Shown here: positions 48,388-62,565 of the stretch, one piece after another
How positions within the stretch are numbered: the first letter of the stretch is position 1
Layout: every line of letters starts with the position of its first letter
DNA from: Cunninghamella blakesleeana
Taxonomy: Eukaryota; Mucoromycota; Mucoromycetes; Mucorales; Cunninghamellaceae
Direction of reading: 5' to 3'
Assembly (NCBI GenBank): GCA_017871115.1
Contig: JAFCIZ010000004.1
Coordinates: 1,030,501-1,094,500, forward strand
Length of the DNA stretch: 64,000 nucleotides
Notes under the pieces: generated by a model
Told to the model about the DNA's origin: nothing
Databases searched by the model: none
The model's input: only the letters and a program-made list of their open reading frames with translations
Program-made: the position numbers and the translations under genes

Positions 48388-50067
48388 TTATTTACCAATA
48401 GCATCATTGATACGTAAATCATCAATTTTTTGTTGACTATAACCCAAGACCTCATGTAAGATTTCATCCGTATGGGCACCTAATAAAGGAGGAGGTAATT
48501 GAATGGTAGGTTCAAACCCACTATATTTCACTGGAGGGCCGACTACTTTAATTTTACCAGCCCTTTCATGATCAATTTCTTTTACTAACCCACGAGCTTT
48601 GATTTGAGGGTGTTCAAAAGTTTGTTGAATATTATTGATAGGAGCAAATGGAAATCCAGCACCGTTTAATTTCTCTAACCAGTAATCATTCTCTTTTTCA
48701 GTTAATGTATCTTCAATGATTTTGACTAATTCTTGTCGATTTTGTACACGATCTTTATTGGATTTGAACCGTTCATCTTTAACTAAATGTGATAATCCAA
48801 CCCGATGACAAAACTTAACAAACTGACCATCATTTCCGGCACCAATCATGATGAATGAATCTTTAGTAGGAAAGACTTGGTAAGGTACAATAGATGGATG
48901 TGACGTACCCATACGTTTAGCTTCCCTTCCTCCAATTAAATAATTTGATGCTATATTGGCTAAGGATGCTACTTGTGATTCTAATAATGAGCAATCTATT
49001 TGTTGTCCTTTTCCAGTTACTCCGCGTTGAATTAATGCTGCAAGAACAGCGCTTTTTGTATAAAGTCCAGTGATTAAATCTTGATAAAAGTTAAATAAAT
49101 AAATAGAAATATATAAAAATAAGAAACACATTGGCTTTCAGTATTCTTTTTCTTATTCTCTTATTCTTCTTTATAGCTATTTTTTGATTATATTTACCTG
49201 TAATTGCTACACCAACTTTGACAGGAGATCCACTAGGTTCACCAGTAATATGCATTAATCCAGCTTCAGCCTTATTAAAATAATAATAATAATAAAATAT
49301 AAAATAAATACAATTGATTAAATCTTTCATTTTTTTTTATAATGCACAATTATAAAACATTGTATCTATTTTGTATTACTTCAATAATAACATCATATCC
49401 AGGACGATCAGCGTAAGGACCATCTTGTCCATAGCCAGTAATAGAAGCATAAATTAACTTTGGATTAATTTTTGATAATTCTTCATAACCTAAACCCATA
49501 GAAGCCAATTTACCAGGTAAATAATTTTCCACCAAGATATCCGATTGTCGTACAAGATCATGTAATAACTCAATCCCTCCCTTCGATTTCATATTCACTG
49601 TAACTGATTTTTTATTACGATTAGCACATATAAAATAGGCAGATTCACCAGAGTTTGTATCATTTGGATCTTTATTTTCTGCAAATGGTGGCCCCCAAGC
49701 TCTTGTATCATCACCTCCTTTTGGGTGTTCGATTTTTATTACCTCCGCTCTATTAATATTTAAACAAAAAAAAATAGTGAAACATATATAAAAGTTAATT
49801 TATATAATATGAAATTGTTAATATATACATATAGTAATGATAAAAATAATAAATAAGACATTACCCAAGATCGCCAAGCATCATAGTACAGTAAGGACCA
49901 GCTAATACTCTTGTTAAATCTAAAACGCGAATACCACTTAGAGGCTTTGTAGTATCTGTAGTTGGTGCTATATAAGTCCTATTTAAATTCCATAGCCTTT
50001 GATTTTTTAAAACCAAATGACGTCTAACAATTGGTTGTACACGTGAAGAAGTGAATATATACTGCAT
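48388..50067 (-). CDS. Mitochondrial family III CoA-transferase (SUGCT type)
   Basis: CaiB/BaiF-family enzyme moving CoA between carboxylic acids; the mitochondrial eukaryotic member is succinyl-CoA:glutarate CoA-transferase. Four exons: 49865-50067, 49380-49749, 49198-49270 and 48388-49079, joined to 445 residues. A basic presequence ([20 protein letters not shown]) is followed by the family start [20 protein letters not shown], then [14 protein letters not shown], and [20 protein letters not shown] with the Asp that forms the acyl anhydride. The C-terminal half has [20 protein letters not shown] and [20 protein letters not shown]. Glutarate specificity is inferred from mitochondrial targeting and overall resemblance. 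Confidence 0.9.
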
Positions 50068-50367
50068 TGAATAATAATAAAAAGAAAAAAGAAAGTGTGT
50101 AGCTTTTTTTATAGAAAAAAATTAAAAAAGTGAAAAAAAATAATCACAAATAAAAAAAAACCCAAATATAAAAATAGACGGCTAAAGTTTATCCCATATT
50201 TTTTTTTTTTTAAAGTATAGATTTATTAGTCATATTTAGTTTTCTTTTTTCCATATATTTAAATGTGTGTGAAAAAAATAATAAAATGTATATATATATA
50301 TTTTTTGACATGACCAAAAATAGTAAAAGATAAAATAAAATAAATGTTATTTCAAATACATATACAT

Positions 50368-52937
50368 TTATGTAACAGGAGCAAATTGAGGGAATAAATC
50401 AGGAACATAACCTTCTTGTTTAAAGAAGTCAACTGCTTTTTCTGCCACTTCGGCAACATGTTCACCAGTAATATTGAAAAATTTATAAACCTCTGTATAT
50501 TGGCCTGAGGTACCAAACGTGGTCATACCAATTTGAGTATGAGAATATTTTTGCCAGCCAAAAGTAGATAAAGCTTCAATCGAAACAGTAGGAACACCTT
50601 TCAATAAAACTGATCGACGATATTCAAGAGGTTGCTCATCGAATAATTCTGTACAAGGCATAGAGACTAATCTGGCTTTAATACCTTTCTTTCTTAATAT
50701 TTGGACGCCTTCCAAGCCTAGAGCAACCTCTGATCCTGTACCAACAATGATTACATCTGGATCAGCATCTGATTCTGGCTCAAGGACATAACCACCTTTA
50801 CGAACAGCTTCAATAGAGGATCCTTCCAAGTGTGGTAAGTTTTGGCGAGTTAATGAGAGAACAGAAGGACGATTGTCTTTTTCTAAAGCGACTAAATAAG
50901 CACCTGATGTTTCATTACCATCGGCTGGTCGAAGTGTAAGCATGTTGGGTGTTGCTCTTGTCAATGCCAAAGTTTCTATAGGTTGATGAGTAGGTCCATC
51001 TTCTCCAAGTCCGATAGAATCATGTGTCATGACGTATAAAACTCTTGATTTTGATAATGCACTTAAACGAGCAGCTCCCCAGGCATAGCTAAATAATATA
51101 TATATATAGAAAAAAAATGAATATAATGCATTAATAAAAATAAAAAATAAAACACATAAAAACACACTGATAATAAACACTTACGTTAAAAAGTTCAAAA
51201 AGGTACCTCCAAAAGGAATGAGACCTTGATAAGCAGCAATACCATTCATAATAGCAGCCATCGCGTGTTCACGTACACCGTAACGAATATAACGGCCAGA
51301 ATAATCACCCAACTTAGTAGATGGATTTTGGAAATCAACTGCAGTCTTCCATCTTGTATTATTAGAACCTGTTAAATCAGCTGAACCACCAATTAATTCA
51401 GGAATAGCTTCTGCTAATTTATTAAGTACAGCTTCAGATAATTTTCTTGTTGCTTGAGGTTCATCACTTGGCGTATATTTTGGTAAAACAGATTGCCATC
51501 CATTTGGCAATTCACCTTTGATTCTTCTTTTTACTTCTGCACCTAAGTCAGGGAATTTGGCGCTATACTCTTCCAACAATTGGTTCCATTCTTCATTGAG
51601 TTTTTCTCCACGTAAAGCTATTTCATGATAAAAATCATAAACTTCTTGTGGAACAAAATACTTTTGATTAGGATCAAATCCAAATTTTTTTTTTACTTGT
51701 ACAATATCATCCTCTAAAAAATGGAAGAAAAAGAAAGCAATAAGATAATTAGTTAAAGTATTATTATAATTTTTTTAAAAAAAAAAAAAAACTAAAATAA
51801 TAATAATAAAGTAATATGAAATATAAGACTATACCTGATAATGGACTTCCGTGGACTTTTTCTTCTCCTTCATGCTGTGATCCATATCCTATTTAATGAA
51901 TAATAAATAAATAAATAAATAAATAAATTATAATTATACTTATTTCATTTTTTTAAAAACATTATTATCATTATATATATTTACCGATAGTAGTTCTAAT
52001 CTTAATAAGAGATGGTTTATCAGTTACTTTTTTAGCTTTTTCGATAGCAGCATGAATTCCTTGAACATCAGTGTCACCATTTGGAATTTCTTGAGTATGC
52101 CAGCCATAAGCTTCAAAACGTTTCAAAACATCTTCCGTAAAGGAAACGGCTGTGTCACCATCAATTGTAATCTTGTTATCATCATAAAGAGCAATTAATT
52201 TACCTAGTTGTAAATGTCTAAAAAAAACGGAGTTTTAATATTTTGCATAATATAAAAACCCCTCAATTTTCTTTTTTTTTCCATTTTCTTTTTATATTTC
52301 TTATATTTGTGCATAAATGTTTTACCCAGCAAGAGAGCAAGCTTCGGATTGAACACCTTCTTGAAGACACCCATCACCCAATACAACATAAGTATAATTA
52401 TTATATATTTCAAAACCTGGTTTATTAAAAGTAGAAGCCATATGCTGTTCAGCAAGAGCAAGACCAACAGCATTTGAAATACCTTGACCTAAAGGACCAG
52501 TTGTTACTTCAATTCCGTCAGTATGGTCACGTTCAGGATGGCCAGGTGTTCTATTATATAAAGCAACAAAGATAATGAATTTCAAATCAATAAAACATAA
52601 AAAATAGAATAATAACGTTATAATAACGCAATACTTACGCACTATTCACACGACGGAATTGTTTGAGATCTTCCATAGATAAATTATAGCCCAAGAAATG
52701 CAATAAAATATACTGAAGAACACAGGCATGTCCATTAGATAATACGAAACGATCACGATTTGCCCAATGAGAATTTTTAGGATTACAACGAATAAAATGC
52801 TTGAATAAAACATGAGCCATAGGAGCTAAACCCATTGGAGCTCCAGGATGTCCAGAATTGGCTCCTCTAACTACATCGGCTGCAAGTGTACGTATAGTAT
52901 TGATACAAAGAGAGTCAATATCTTGATTATTACTCAT
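50368..52937 (-). CDS. TKL1: Transketolase
   Basis: Thiamine-diphosphate enzyme of the non-oxidative pentose phosphate pathway, cytosolic. Six exons: 52639-52937, 52326-52550, 51985-52217, 51835-51888, 51185-51713 and 50368-51088, joined to 686 residues, the normal length. Landmarks: [19 protein letters not shown], the TPP-binding run [12 protein letters not shown]...[26 protein letters not shown] (catalytic Glu), and [18 protein letters not shown]. Each exon joins in phase. The start [20 protein letters not shown] is the natural family start, with no presequence. It diverges neither from nor overlaps its neighbours; NUDCD1 lies upstream in the same direction. Confidence 0.97.
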
Positions 52938-53171
52938 GATTGATTATTGCTGTTGTTATTTGATTTGTTGTAAAATAATATTAAATTAAATAAGTTAAAA
53001 TAATAAAAAAAGGGAAAAAGGAAAAGGATGCAAAAAAAAAAAAAACCATCAATTTAAATTTTTAAAAAAAATAATATAGGAGGGGTTTAATGTTTCAATT
53101 TTTTTTTCTTTTCTTTCAAAACTTTACTACTAAAAAAAATAAAAATAAAAAAATAGACCATAAAAATTAAA

Positions 53172-55172
53172 CTATACAAATATAGTAAGGATTTCAGATT
53201 CAGTCAAGATAAATAGAGTATTTTCAAATATCATTTGAACACCCAACACGTCAACATCATGGCCTTGAGTTATATCGACTAATGTTTGTTTTTTAATCAA
53301 TTTGTTTCCTTTTTCCCCTTGTTGATAATAGAGATAAGCGTTTCTACTACTTTCCACAATGGTAATGAATTGATTGAATGGGTCGTGACGTATAAATCGA
53401 GCATCTCTTTTTGAAGCTTGGATAAATGCAAAGGCATCAAATGTAGCTACATGTTTTAATAAAAGATGATTGTTTTCATTTCTTGACCAAGCATAAACAA
53501 ATCCATCCACGTCCATTTTACATGTTACTGAAGGAAGTAATAATTCATTATTGTTACGGCGATGATGATTAAAATAAGAAATGTCAAAAGCATTTCCAAG
53601 CCATTGTTTTCCACCAGAATTTATTTCTTGTATACAATCACCTTTTCTATTAAATATTTCAAAAATAATGGGCTGGCCAAGTTCATCCACATCTTCATCC
53701 ATATCTGTTGCTGCTGGGTGTTGCTGCATAAAAGGTCCATGATTAGAAGAAGGGTCCGAGGTGAATTTTTCTAACTGTTGAGCTATTTCTGCCAATTTAG
53801 CTTTATCTATGGTTTCCATTATACCATCATCCATTTCAAATAATTGTGGCCATCTGGTTCTTTCATCTTGTTTTATAATATATAATGATAATAATCCCGA
53901 TGACGACTCAATAGTCCAAGTACTTTCATCAGGTTTAATCTGAGTCCACCATTTTCTATAAGGGAAAGAAATTTCGCATTCTTGAGCGCGTACAATTAAC
54001 ATTAAATGATCCTTGGTAAATTGACAGCTGATGGCAGATTTAGGTGTTCCTTCTGGTAATTCAAACTGAATGACTATTTCTGATTGATCTTGTACCCATT
54101 GGTAAGGTGTGATGACATTTGCTGCTGTTTCATTCGTATTATTATTTACTTCAATGTTTTCCATTACTGTATCAGTTTCATCATTCTTTTCATCTGAGAA
54201 TCTTTTTAATGTTTGATATTGAGTTTCACTACCAAGAATGCAACATTCCCCATCATCTGTAATAGCACAGTAAGTTGGTACTTCACTTCCTTGTTGAATA
54301 TGTAATGTTTTTAATTCAGTAATATCGTCCATTGTTGTAGGTATATTCATTTCTAAAGTAGCAATATTAAACGTTGTTTTTTTTGCTGACGTTTGACTAT
54401 AAACAACCATGATCACCTTGGATTTGATTTTTCTTGCTGCTAATAAAACACATGGAACAGGTTGAATCCCTTCTGTACCATCGCCCTCATATTTTACTTG
54501 ACTTAATGATACGCCTAAAAGTTTTCCTTCCTTTTCTTCTATACCAATTAATTCAATATCACCAATACCATTCGACACCACAATAAGATCATGACTTAGG
54601 GATTTAATAGAAGGATATTCAGGATAGACTGGTACACTATTATCGGGCTGTGTATAGTTTGGAACACCAGCTATAGGTTGGATTAAATTGACAATAGAAT
54701 CAAATCGTGTAGTTCTGGTATTCTGTTTTATGAATATAAGTAATAAAAGAGGAAAAAAGAGGAAATAATTGGGTATGTATTAAAATAGAGTATATATCAA
54801 TATGGCAAATAGTAAAAATAAAAAATAGGAAGAAAAATATAAATACATATTTATACTTACTTTATCAAATATCACAGCGGTTAAACAATAGTCAGCATCA
54901 ATAAAATAAGAAACACCAGTATGATCATTTAAGCTAGGTCCATAAGCTAAATGATTAAAACGTACACGCGCTTGTAATTCACGAAAACCAAGTCTAGTAT
55001 TATGCCGTTGCCCTTCACGCTTCACATCAAGTTCACCAAAAGGGAGTTTAGTGCGTATTAAAGATTCTGCTTCAGGAAATGGATGAAGTTTATATCCTTC
55101 AAATTTAGCGTTTATGTGTGTTGAATTGACATCTAGTCTAGATTTAAGTATATTCTTTTTTTGAGTATACAT
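53172..55172 (-). CDS. NUDCD1: NudC domain-containing protein 1 (NUDCD1/CML66-like)
   Basis: Two exons, 54861-55172 and 53172-54722, joined to 620 residues. A p23-like CS domain lies in the middle (YQWVQDQSEIVIQFELPEGT, then KDHLMLIVRAQECEISFPYR), the HSP90-cochaperone-type fold. It is flanked by N- and C-terminal beta-rich halves likely forming a propeller, as in animal NUDCD1, including the start region NAKFEGYKLHPFPEAES and a C-terminal RDARFIRHDPFNQFITIVES. Family knowledge links NUDCD1 to WD-repeat client folding; here that is inference. A GCTCCGGGGG core lies about 88 bp upstream. Confidence 0.85.
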
Positions 55173-56406
55173 TTATAAAATATGTTTTTTTTTAAAAAAA
55201 AAATGCTCGAGAAAGAAAAAGAAAGAGAGAGAAAAAATTTCTTTTTTTAAAAAAAACCCCCGGAGCTTGAATCTAAATTTTTTCAATCAAAAAAATTTTG
55301 CAGGAAAAACCAACTCGCAAGCTAATATAAATGAAAAATTATTAAGTAAAAAATGGTTTTATCGTGTTCTTGATTTTAGGTAGAAAAAAAAAGACCAATG
55401 CAGAAGAATTTGCTCAATTTATTCTTTGATTTTTTTTTTTTTTCGTAACCTATATAGTGTCTAGGCAGCACTTATATGTTTTTTAATTATCGTATTTTCA
55501 TATTATTTATAAATTATTATACTTGTCATTATTTTATTAATATATATTCAAATGAATTATAAAATAGTTTTTAATTTTACATAGATGATACGTTTGTAAT
55601 ATAATAGTCGTATTAAATAATAAATATTATTATTATTATTATCAATATTATTACTGCAATCATTATTATTAATGTTAGCTGTGAAATAGATTTATCAACT
55701 ATTCAGAATTCAATAGAATTTAACAAGGAGGTATTCCCTGTAATAATAAATGTAAGGTAACATGTAACAGAAAGACAGATTTATTATTAATATGTGATGG
55801 TAATGAAAAATCAGAACTAAATTTCAATGAACGAAAGAATACTGATATCACTGATATAATAAGTAGGATGCAACAACTCAAGGGTATAAAATTTAATTTA
55901 ATTGATTTTTTTTTCTGAATACTACATCTAAATACATAGGTCGGTATAACTACCTTTATCTTTTATTTAAAAAATGAATTCAAGTTTTAAAAAATATTAT
56001 AGAGTAATAAAAAATATATTGATATATTATATATGATTATTATTTTTTTATAATAAATCCAAATGCCAATAATTTAAATTTAGTTATAACACTTGGGGCC
56101 TTAAAATTGATTACTTTTTTGAATGATGTATGCTTTTTTTTATGAATATTATTTATTTTAATATAATTAAAAAATATATTTGATTTTGAAACGATATTTT
56201 TTTTATGTTTTTACTAGTTTTTTTTTTTTTCTTGTATAAATAATAAAAAAACATTATGCTGCTTTTATTTTTTTATTAAATATTTATGCATAAAAAATAA
56301 CATTAACAAATAATAAAACACAAAAGTTACCCAGAATCCATCCATGAACATCACTAAACACCCCTAGAGTGGATGAAAGGCCACCGTCTTCGGTGATCAG
56401 TCTAGC

Positions 56407-56443
<37 letters not shown>

Positions 56444-56926
56444 CTATTAAAAAATCTTTTTTTATATTATTGACATGTAAGATCGTTAATCAAAAAAGCA
56501 TTTATATCCAATATGGTTATATAATATAAAATTAAAGTAATTTTTTTTAGGAGGTAAAAAAAAAAGGGACTAAAAAAAATGTCAATTTCAACTCCTCTTT
56601 TAATTTTTTTAAAAAATATTTTTTTCTTCTTTTCTTTTTCTTCACTCTTTCACTTTTTTTTTCTTTTTATCACTTTTTTTCTTTTCTATTAAAAAAGTAT
56701 TATCTATTATTCATTGGTGGTATTTGAATTTATTAATTTATTTATTCATTCATACTTATTACTGTTCTCTTTTAGAGTTCAATCCATTATTATTATAAAT
56801 AACTTGGTCAAGTACCCCTAAGTTTTTTATATTTTAGTTTTTTATTTTGCACTTTATTTTATTATAAAATACATATTCATTCTCTTCATCTCATCAATAT
56901 TCAATAATAATACTAAAAAAAATAAT
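55173..56926. other. Intergenic with retroelement traces
   Basis: A 64-codon open stretch at 55724-55918 on the plus strand (QGGIPCNNKCKVTCNRKTDL, then DGNEKSELNFNERKNTDITD) has no ATG start and looks like a coding relic of unknown origin. A poly(A)-tailed retroposon end follows at 56332-56440. The remainder is A/T-rich, ending in the T-rich KEX1 promoter. Confidence 0.4.
56332..56440 (+). mobile_element. 3' end of a poly(A)-tailed retroposon (LINE or SINE)
   Basis: A GC-richer block of about 75 bp (ACCCAGAATCCATCCATGAA ... GATCAGTCTAGCC) ends in a hairpin CACCG-TCTT-CGGTG and is followed at once by 33 A residues (56408-56440). A structured tail plus a pure poly(A) of this length in sharp contrast to the A/T flanks is typical of target-primed retroposons. 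No tRNA-like A/B boxes were found, and no coding body is attached, so it is probably a strongly 5'-truncated LINE copy or a short SINE. Confidence 0.55.
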
Positions 56927-59900
56927 ATGAATATATGGAATTATATCCTATCAAATATAACATTTATTATCATTACAAGTTCAATAGCCTATGCTTTAAC
57001 TGGTAAATATAAATAAAATATATATGAAACATAACCTTTTAAAAAGAAGAATAGAAAAAAAAAAATAGTAACAAACCAACGGTTTTACTTTATATGTGTA
57101 TATTTATATAGCTGAAGATTATAAAGTAATAAGTTTACCTGGTATTGATATTAAAGAACTTTCATTTGACCAATATGCTGGGTAATAAAATAAGAAGAAT
57201 AATATCAATAATAATAATAATAATGACAACATTAATAACCATGATAAAAATAATAATAACAATAATATTAATAATATAAAGGGTTTGGACTTGAATAACT
57301 TAATTTATCTTACTTCTAATATTAGCCATATCGAAGTTTCACCAGAAAATGATGGTAATTTATTTTTTTGGATGCTTGAACAAGAAAAAGCAAAAACAAC
57401 AAATAACTTGGTATGTAATACATATATATATATATATATGAATATAAATAAAACGTTTATAAAGTGAGGTCTACTATATATGTATAATATTATCACTTGT
57501 TGAATTGGACTATTCTATTATTTTTTATTATTATATAGATTATTTGGTTAAATGGAGGGCCTGGATGCTCGTCAATGGATGGTATGTTTTTAGAAAATGG
57601 ACCTTATCGTGTCAACCCTGATTTATCATTATCTATCAATAAAGGTGGATGGCAAGATCAAGCTACAATCGTTTTCCTTGATCAACCAGTCGGTACAGGT
57701 TTTAGTTATGCAAATGGAAATGGCTATATGCGTGATATGGATCAGGTAAGATTGATATATTTTTGATTAAAAAATTGTAATCAAAGAAAAAATCATCAAA
57801 TAATGATTCATTGAATATACTATTTTTATCTATAAAAAAAACTAAACCTTATGTATTTATAGATTGCTAATGAATTTATTGTGTTTTTGGAAAAATTCAT
57901 GGAAGTGTTCCCTAATCTTCAAGAAAGAGAAGTAAATACAACAACGATAACAATAATAATACTGATAGCTTATGACTCAAACCACTTTTACCTACTTTTT
58001 TATTTGTTTTTAATAATTATAATACTATAGCTATATATCGCTGGTGAAAGTTTTGCTGGAACATACATACCTTATTTTGCTCGTAAAATATTAAATATTA
58101 ACAAATCAGAAAGAAAGATAAAGGTAAAAAATTAATAGTAAACACGAGAGAGAAAAAAAAAAAAAAAGGAGGAAATTGATATACGCCTATATATAATTAA
58201 TGTTATTAATGCATTTTTTATTGTTTTTTCTCTTAGTTTAATCTTCAAGGATTAGCAATTGGTAACGGATGGATAGCACCATTACATCAAGTAAGTTAAC
58301 TTTCCTTATATCTTTTCCTTTTTTTAAAAAAAAAAAATTAGTTGTGGATACTTATTCTCGCTCTTTGTTTAACCATTAATTATTTGATCTTTTTAGTATA
58401 GAGCTTATTATGATTTTAGTATAGCACATGGAATTATTGGCGGAGAATATAAGGTAATTAATATAACAATTGCCTATAAAAAAGAGTCAATATGAAAAGT
58501 ATAGGTTATAAATGTATATTAAATTATATTATCTTTGCTATATTATACAAATTTATAGGATGTAGCTGCAAAACAATTAGCTGAGTGTGAAAGACAAATA
58601 AAATTAGAATCGCTCATCAATATTGAAGCCTGTGAAAGGATCATGTCAACCATTCATGCTGGAAGTAGAATCAAGCCGTAAGTCATAACCAAGTACATCA
58701 AGATAACATATAAAAAATTATATGTATGTATATATGATCTAATCTAATCTAATTCATTTATAACTATTTTGACTTATATATAAAGTGAACAAACTTGTGT
58801 TAATACTTATGACATTCGATTAAGAAATGAGACTTACCCTGCTTGTGGGCGTGATTGGCCTCATGAATTAGTTCAGGTTTCAGATTATTTAAGGGTAAAT
58901 AGATAACAATAGTAATTTTTATCATATTTTAATCACACATTGTGTTCAAACCATTGTTCTTTAATTATTTATATTTATTTAGTCAAAAGCATTAAAAGCT
59001 GCTATTCATTCTCAAAAACAAGCACTTGGATGGAGTGAATGCTCTTCAGCCGTATCCCGTAATTTAGATGGCGATAAAAGTAAACCATCATATGATGTAA
59101 GCGAATAATAATAGTAACAAAAGTAAAAAGAAAAGATCAAATTACATAAAAAGAAATATGTTTATATTTATTTATTTTATTTTATTATTGCCTTTATTTT
59201 TAATAGCTCCTTCCAGATTTATTAAAAGAAACCAAAATTCTCTTATTCAGGTATATATATAATACAAAATTATAAGATAATTATAGAATTATAAATTGAC
59301 AAGAATTGAACACTAACACACACACATATATATATATATATATTACAACCATTTAATTCATAGTGGTGAATACGATTTAATTTGCAATCACTTTGGGACT
59401 GAATATTTGATTTCTAACATGACTTGGAATGATGATAAAGGATTTGCTGTAAGCTAATAAATACGTTATATGTCATATAAAAAAAATTATTTTTTATATT
59501 CATCTATTCAATATGCATTATAATTTTATCTAGGGAGCTAAACAACAAGATTGGGTTATCAATGGTAAAACCGTTGGTCATTATACAGAAGCCCGTGGTC
59601 TTACATATGTACTAATCAAAGATGGAAGTCACATGGTTCCTTATGATAAACCTATGGAAACCTTAGATATGATTAATCGATTTATGGGTGGCGGTGATAG
59701 TAGTGTAGAAGGTGTAACAAGTTATGTAGGAAAAGAAGCAAAAACGGCAGGAAAAATAGATAAAGATGATGAAGAGAATGAAGACAACACACAACAACCT
59801 GTAGTTGAAAATGAAGATCATGAAACACCAATGGAAAGTGAAGAAGAAAAGGATAGTGATGATGAAGATGATGATGATGATGAAGAAAAGGAAAATGATT

Positions 59901-60616
59901 CTGATAAATCTAAAACAACACAACCTCAATTAGAAGACGATGAAGAAAGTTGGAATGGTGGGGGAAAAGAAGGTATAGCTTCTGAGGATAATGATGGCAC
60001 TCCTACTACAACAACTGGTAAATTAAAAGATTATGCTAAAAGTAATGGTAGCTATGGTGCTTTAGTTCTTCTTTTAATTGTGGTTGCTGCTGGATGCTGT
60101 TGGTATAGATCAAGTTCAAAGGATGACAATAATAGAAATAGATCACAATCCTCTTCTTCGGGTTGGTTGAATAGATTACAACAATTCTTTGGAAATAATA
60201 ATAATAATGATGGAACAAAACTTCGATTGACAGATCAAGATGAAGCTAATGAATTGTAAATTTCTTTTCCTTTTTTTTCTAAATACATATACATATATAT
60301 ATTCACATGCATATATTTATTTGCCTTTATTTATTTATTTATTAACGTAAATTAATTTATTTATCTAATATATGCATATAGGGATGAGCTTGTCATTGAA
60401 AATCCAACTTTATTTGCAGCGGAAGGATACTCTGATGATGAAGAAGAAGGAAGAAATCAACATAGCACATCAAATCTAACTACTACTAATACTACTACAC
60501 CCCAAAAGTCAACTCGGTTTGCTATTGTTGATGATGATACAGATGATGGTTTTGATGACTTTGCTGATTGGGATCAAGATGCTGATGCTGATGAAATAAT
60601 AACGAAAAAGGATTAA
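56927..60616 (+). CDS. KEX1: Kex1-type serine carboxypeptidase, Golgi membrane
   Basis: Removes C-terminal basic residues from proproteins in the late Golgi. Fifteen exons: 56927-57002, 57112-57181, 57326-57410, 57539-57745, 57863-57931, 58031-58123, 58237-58290, 58397-58453, 58559-58677, 58786-58894, 58983-59096, 59207-59250, 59364-59448, 59534-60255 and 60382-60616, joined to 712 residues. A signal peptide ([20 protein letters not shown]) precedes the catalytic domain with [13 protein letters not shown], the active Ser in [13 protein letters not shown], Asp in [11 protein letters not shown] and His in [12 protein letters not shown]. An Asp/Glu-rich luminal stretch, one membrane helix ([18 protein letters not shown]) and a cytosolic tail with acidic clusters (GYSDDEEEG) follow, as in yeast Kex1. 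Confidence 0.95.
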
Positions 60617-60932
60617 TTCATTACAATGTAACTCCTTTTTCATTCTTTTTACACACAGAACACTGCTTTATAACTTATATCTTACTTGTATTAAATAATA
60701 TTAATTATATTAAATAAACATGAGTTAAAATTATAAACCAAAAATTGTAGAAATAATTATTTAAAATATATAAAAATTTATTTATATTTATATTTTTAAC
60801 TTTGTGTTATGATGAATATAATTTTAGTATGTAAAAAAAAAGAAAACAAAAAAAAGTGAGGTTGTGAATTTGAAAGTTTGATTTGGTCAAAAATAATAAT
60901 AAAAAATAACATTAAAAATAATAATAATAATA

Positions 60933-60964
<32 letters not shown>

Positions 60965-61105
60965 GAAAGGTATAATACAGAAAGGAAAATAAAATCAAAA
61001 TGGAAACAAATTTTTTAAAATTGAAAATAAAAATGATAAATAGAAAAAAAGAAAAAAAAATGAATGAAAAGGAATTGTAAAAAAAAAATATTTTTTTTAA
61101 GAGGA
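60617..61105. other. Convergent intergenic region
   Basis: Between KEX1 and the cyclin gene; (AAT)n runs near 60895-60965 and AATAAA-like signals. No gene seen. Confidence 0.5.
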
Positions 61106-62529
61106 TTAAGTATCATTTGAATACCCATTTCGTAAAGTTGATTTAGCATGACCATTCTTTCTATTTGAATTAGGTGGGGTGAACGATGATATGGGACTAC
61201 TAGAACTCGATGATGAATCACTCTATTATAATATGTAAATTAATAAAATAAAATGTAACCATTAATAGTTATTATAATTATTGTTGATATTTTTACTAAT
61301 ATACATGCTCTTATTATTTTATCTTCCATTTACCAAAACATAAGTTTCTGTATATACACTTGCAATATCTCCAACAATTTCTATATATATATATATATAT
61401 GAAAAAAAGAATAAGTAAATAGAATATTTATAATATATTAAAGTAACACATACACATATATATATGCATTTTCTCTGTCTCTGTCGCTTTATTTCTTTCT
61501 CTTTATCTTACCTGATAATAAATCTGACTCTTGATCCAAAGTTTTGCCCCATATAGTATCAGTACTAGTTGGAATATCTTCATTCACTGCTCTATAACCT
61601 AATAAAATGCATGCTGCTGCTATCATTTGTGGGTCGTATATCAGACATAATGGTCTTCGCAAACTAATGAATAAAGATATGAATAAAAATAACAATAGTA
61701 ACAATATAATTAAAACAGATGATCACACGCAGCTATTAATGCCATTTATTTTATTATTATTTCATTGTTTTTTGAGATATTTTGATTTTTTAATTACCTA
61801 TCATTAGCAAATCCATATGCCGATTGAATTACTTTTTCTGGTGCTACGGAAGGGAAAAAAAGAAAAAAGAAAAATAGATCAATAAAACTTATAACGCCAT
61901 CTTATACTAATATATATTACTATGATAGTATATATTTACCATCCAATTCACTTCCAAATTCTAATAATAATTGGTGAGGATGATCGATGGTCATATCAAA
62001 ACAAAGAATTTCCAGTAAATATCGTTCATACCATAAAATTGCACTTCGCCAGGTTTGATATAACTATTATTATTATTTAAATATGATGGTCATTTGTCAA
62101 TAAATGTTCATTATCATTATTATCACCCTACTATTTTTTTCTATATCCATTGAACTCTTGTTGTACATATATGATTATACCTTTTGCTTTTCATCCTCAT
62201 TGATTTTATGATATCGGGTCATAAGGCAAGCCATTGTCACATCACTCACTTTTCTTGATGATTCTTCTACTTTACAAGCTAAATAAATACATGCGCCAGA
62301 TACGTGCTAATATAAGATAATGAAATACAGTATATATATGTAATAGATATAATCAATACTATATATTAATATAACCATATGTGTTATTTATTTATTTTTT
62401 ACTATTTTCGTCTGTATATGTCTATCTATATATTTATTATTATTACCTCCATCCCATATTCACTGAATGAACATCGCATATAGAATCTATGAAAATAAAC
62501 TATTGCAGTGGCTACCGTTATTTGAGGTC

Positions 62530-62565
<36 letters not shown>

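Noticed and set aside
59663..59929. Minus-strand frame opposite the acidic KEX1 region
   Set aside because: Antisense shadow of Asp/Glu codons.
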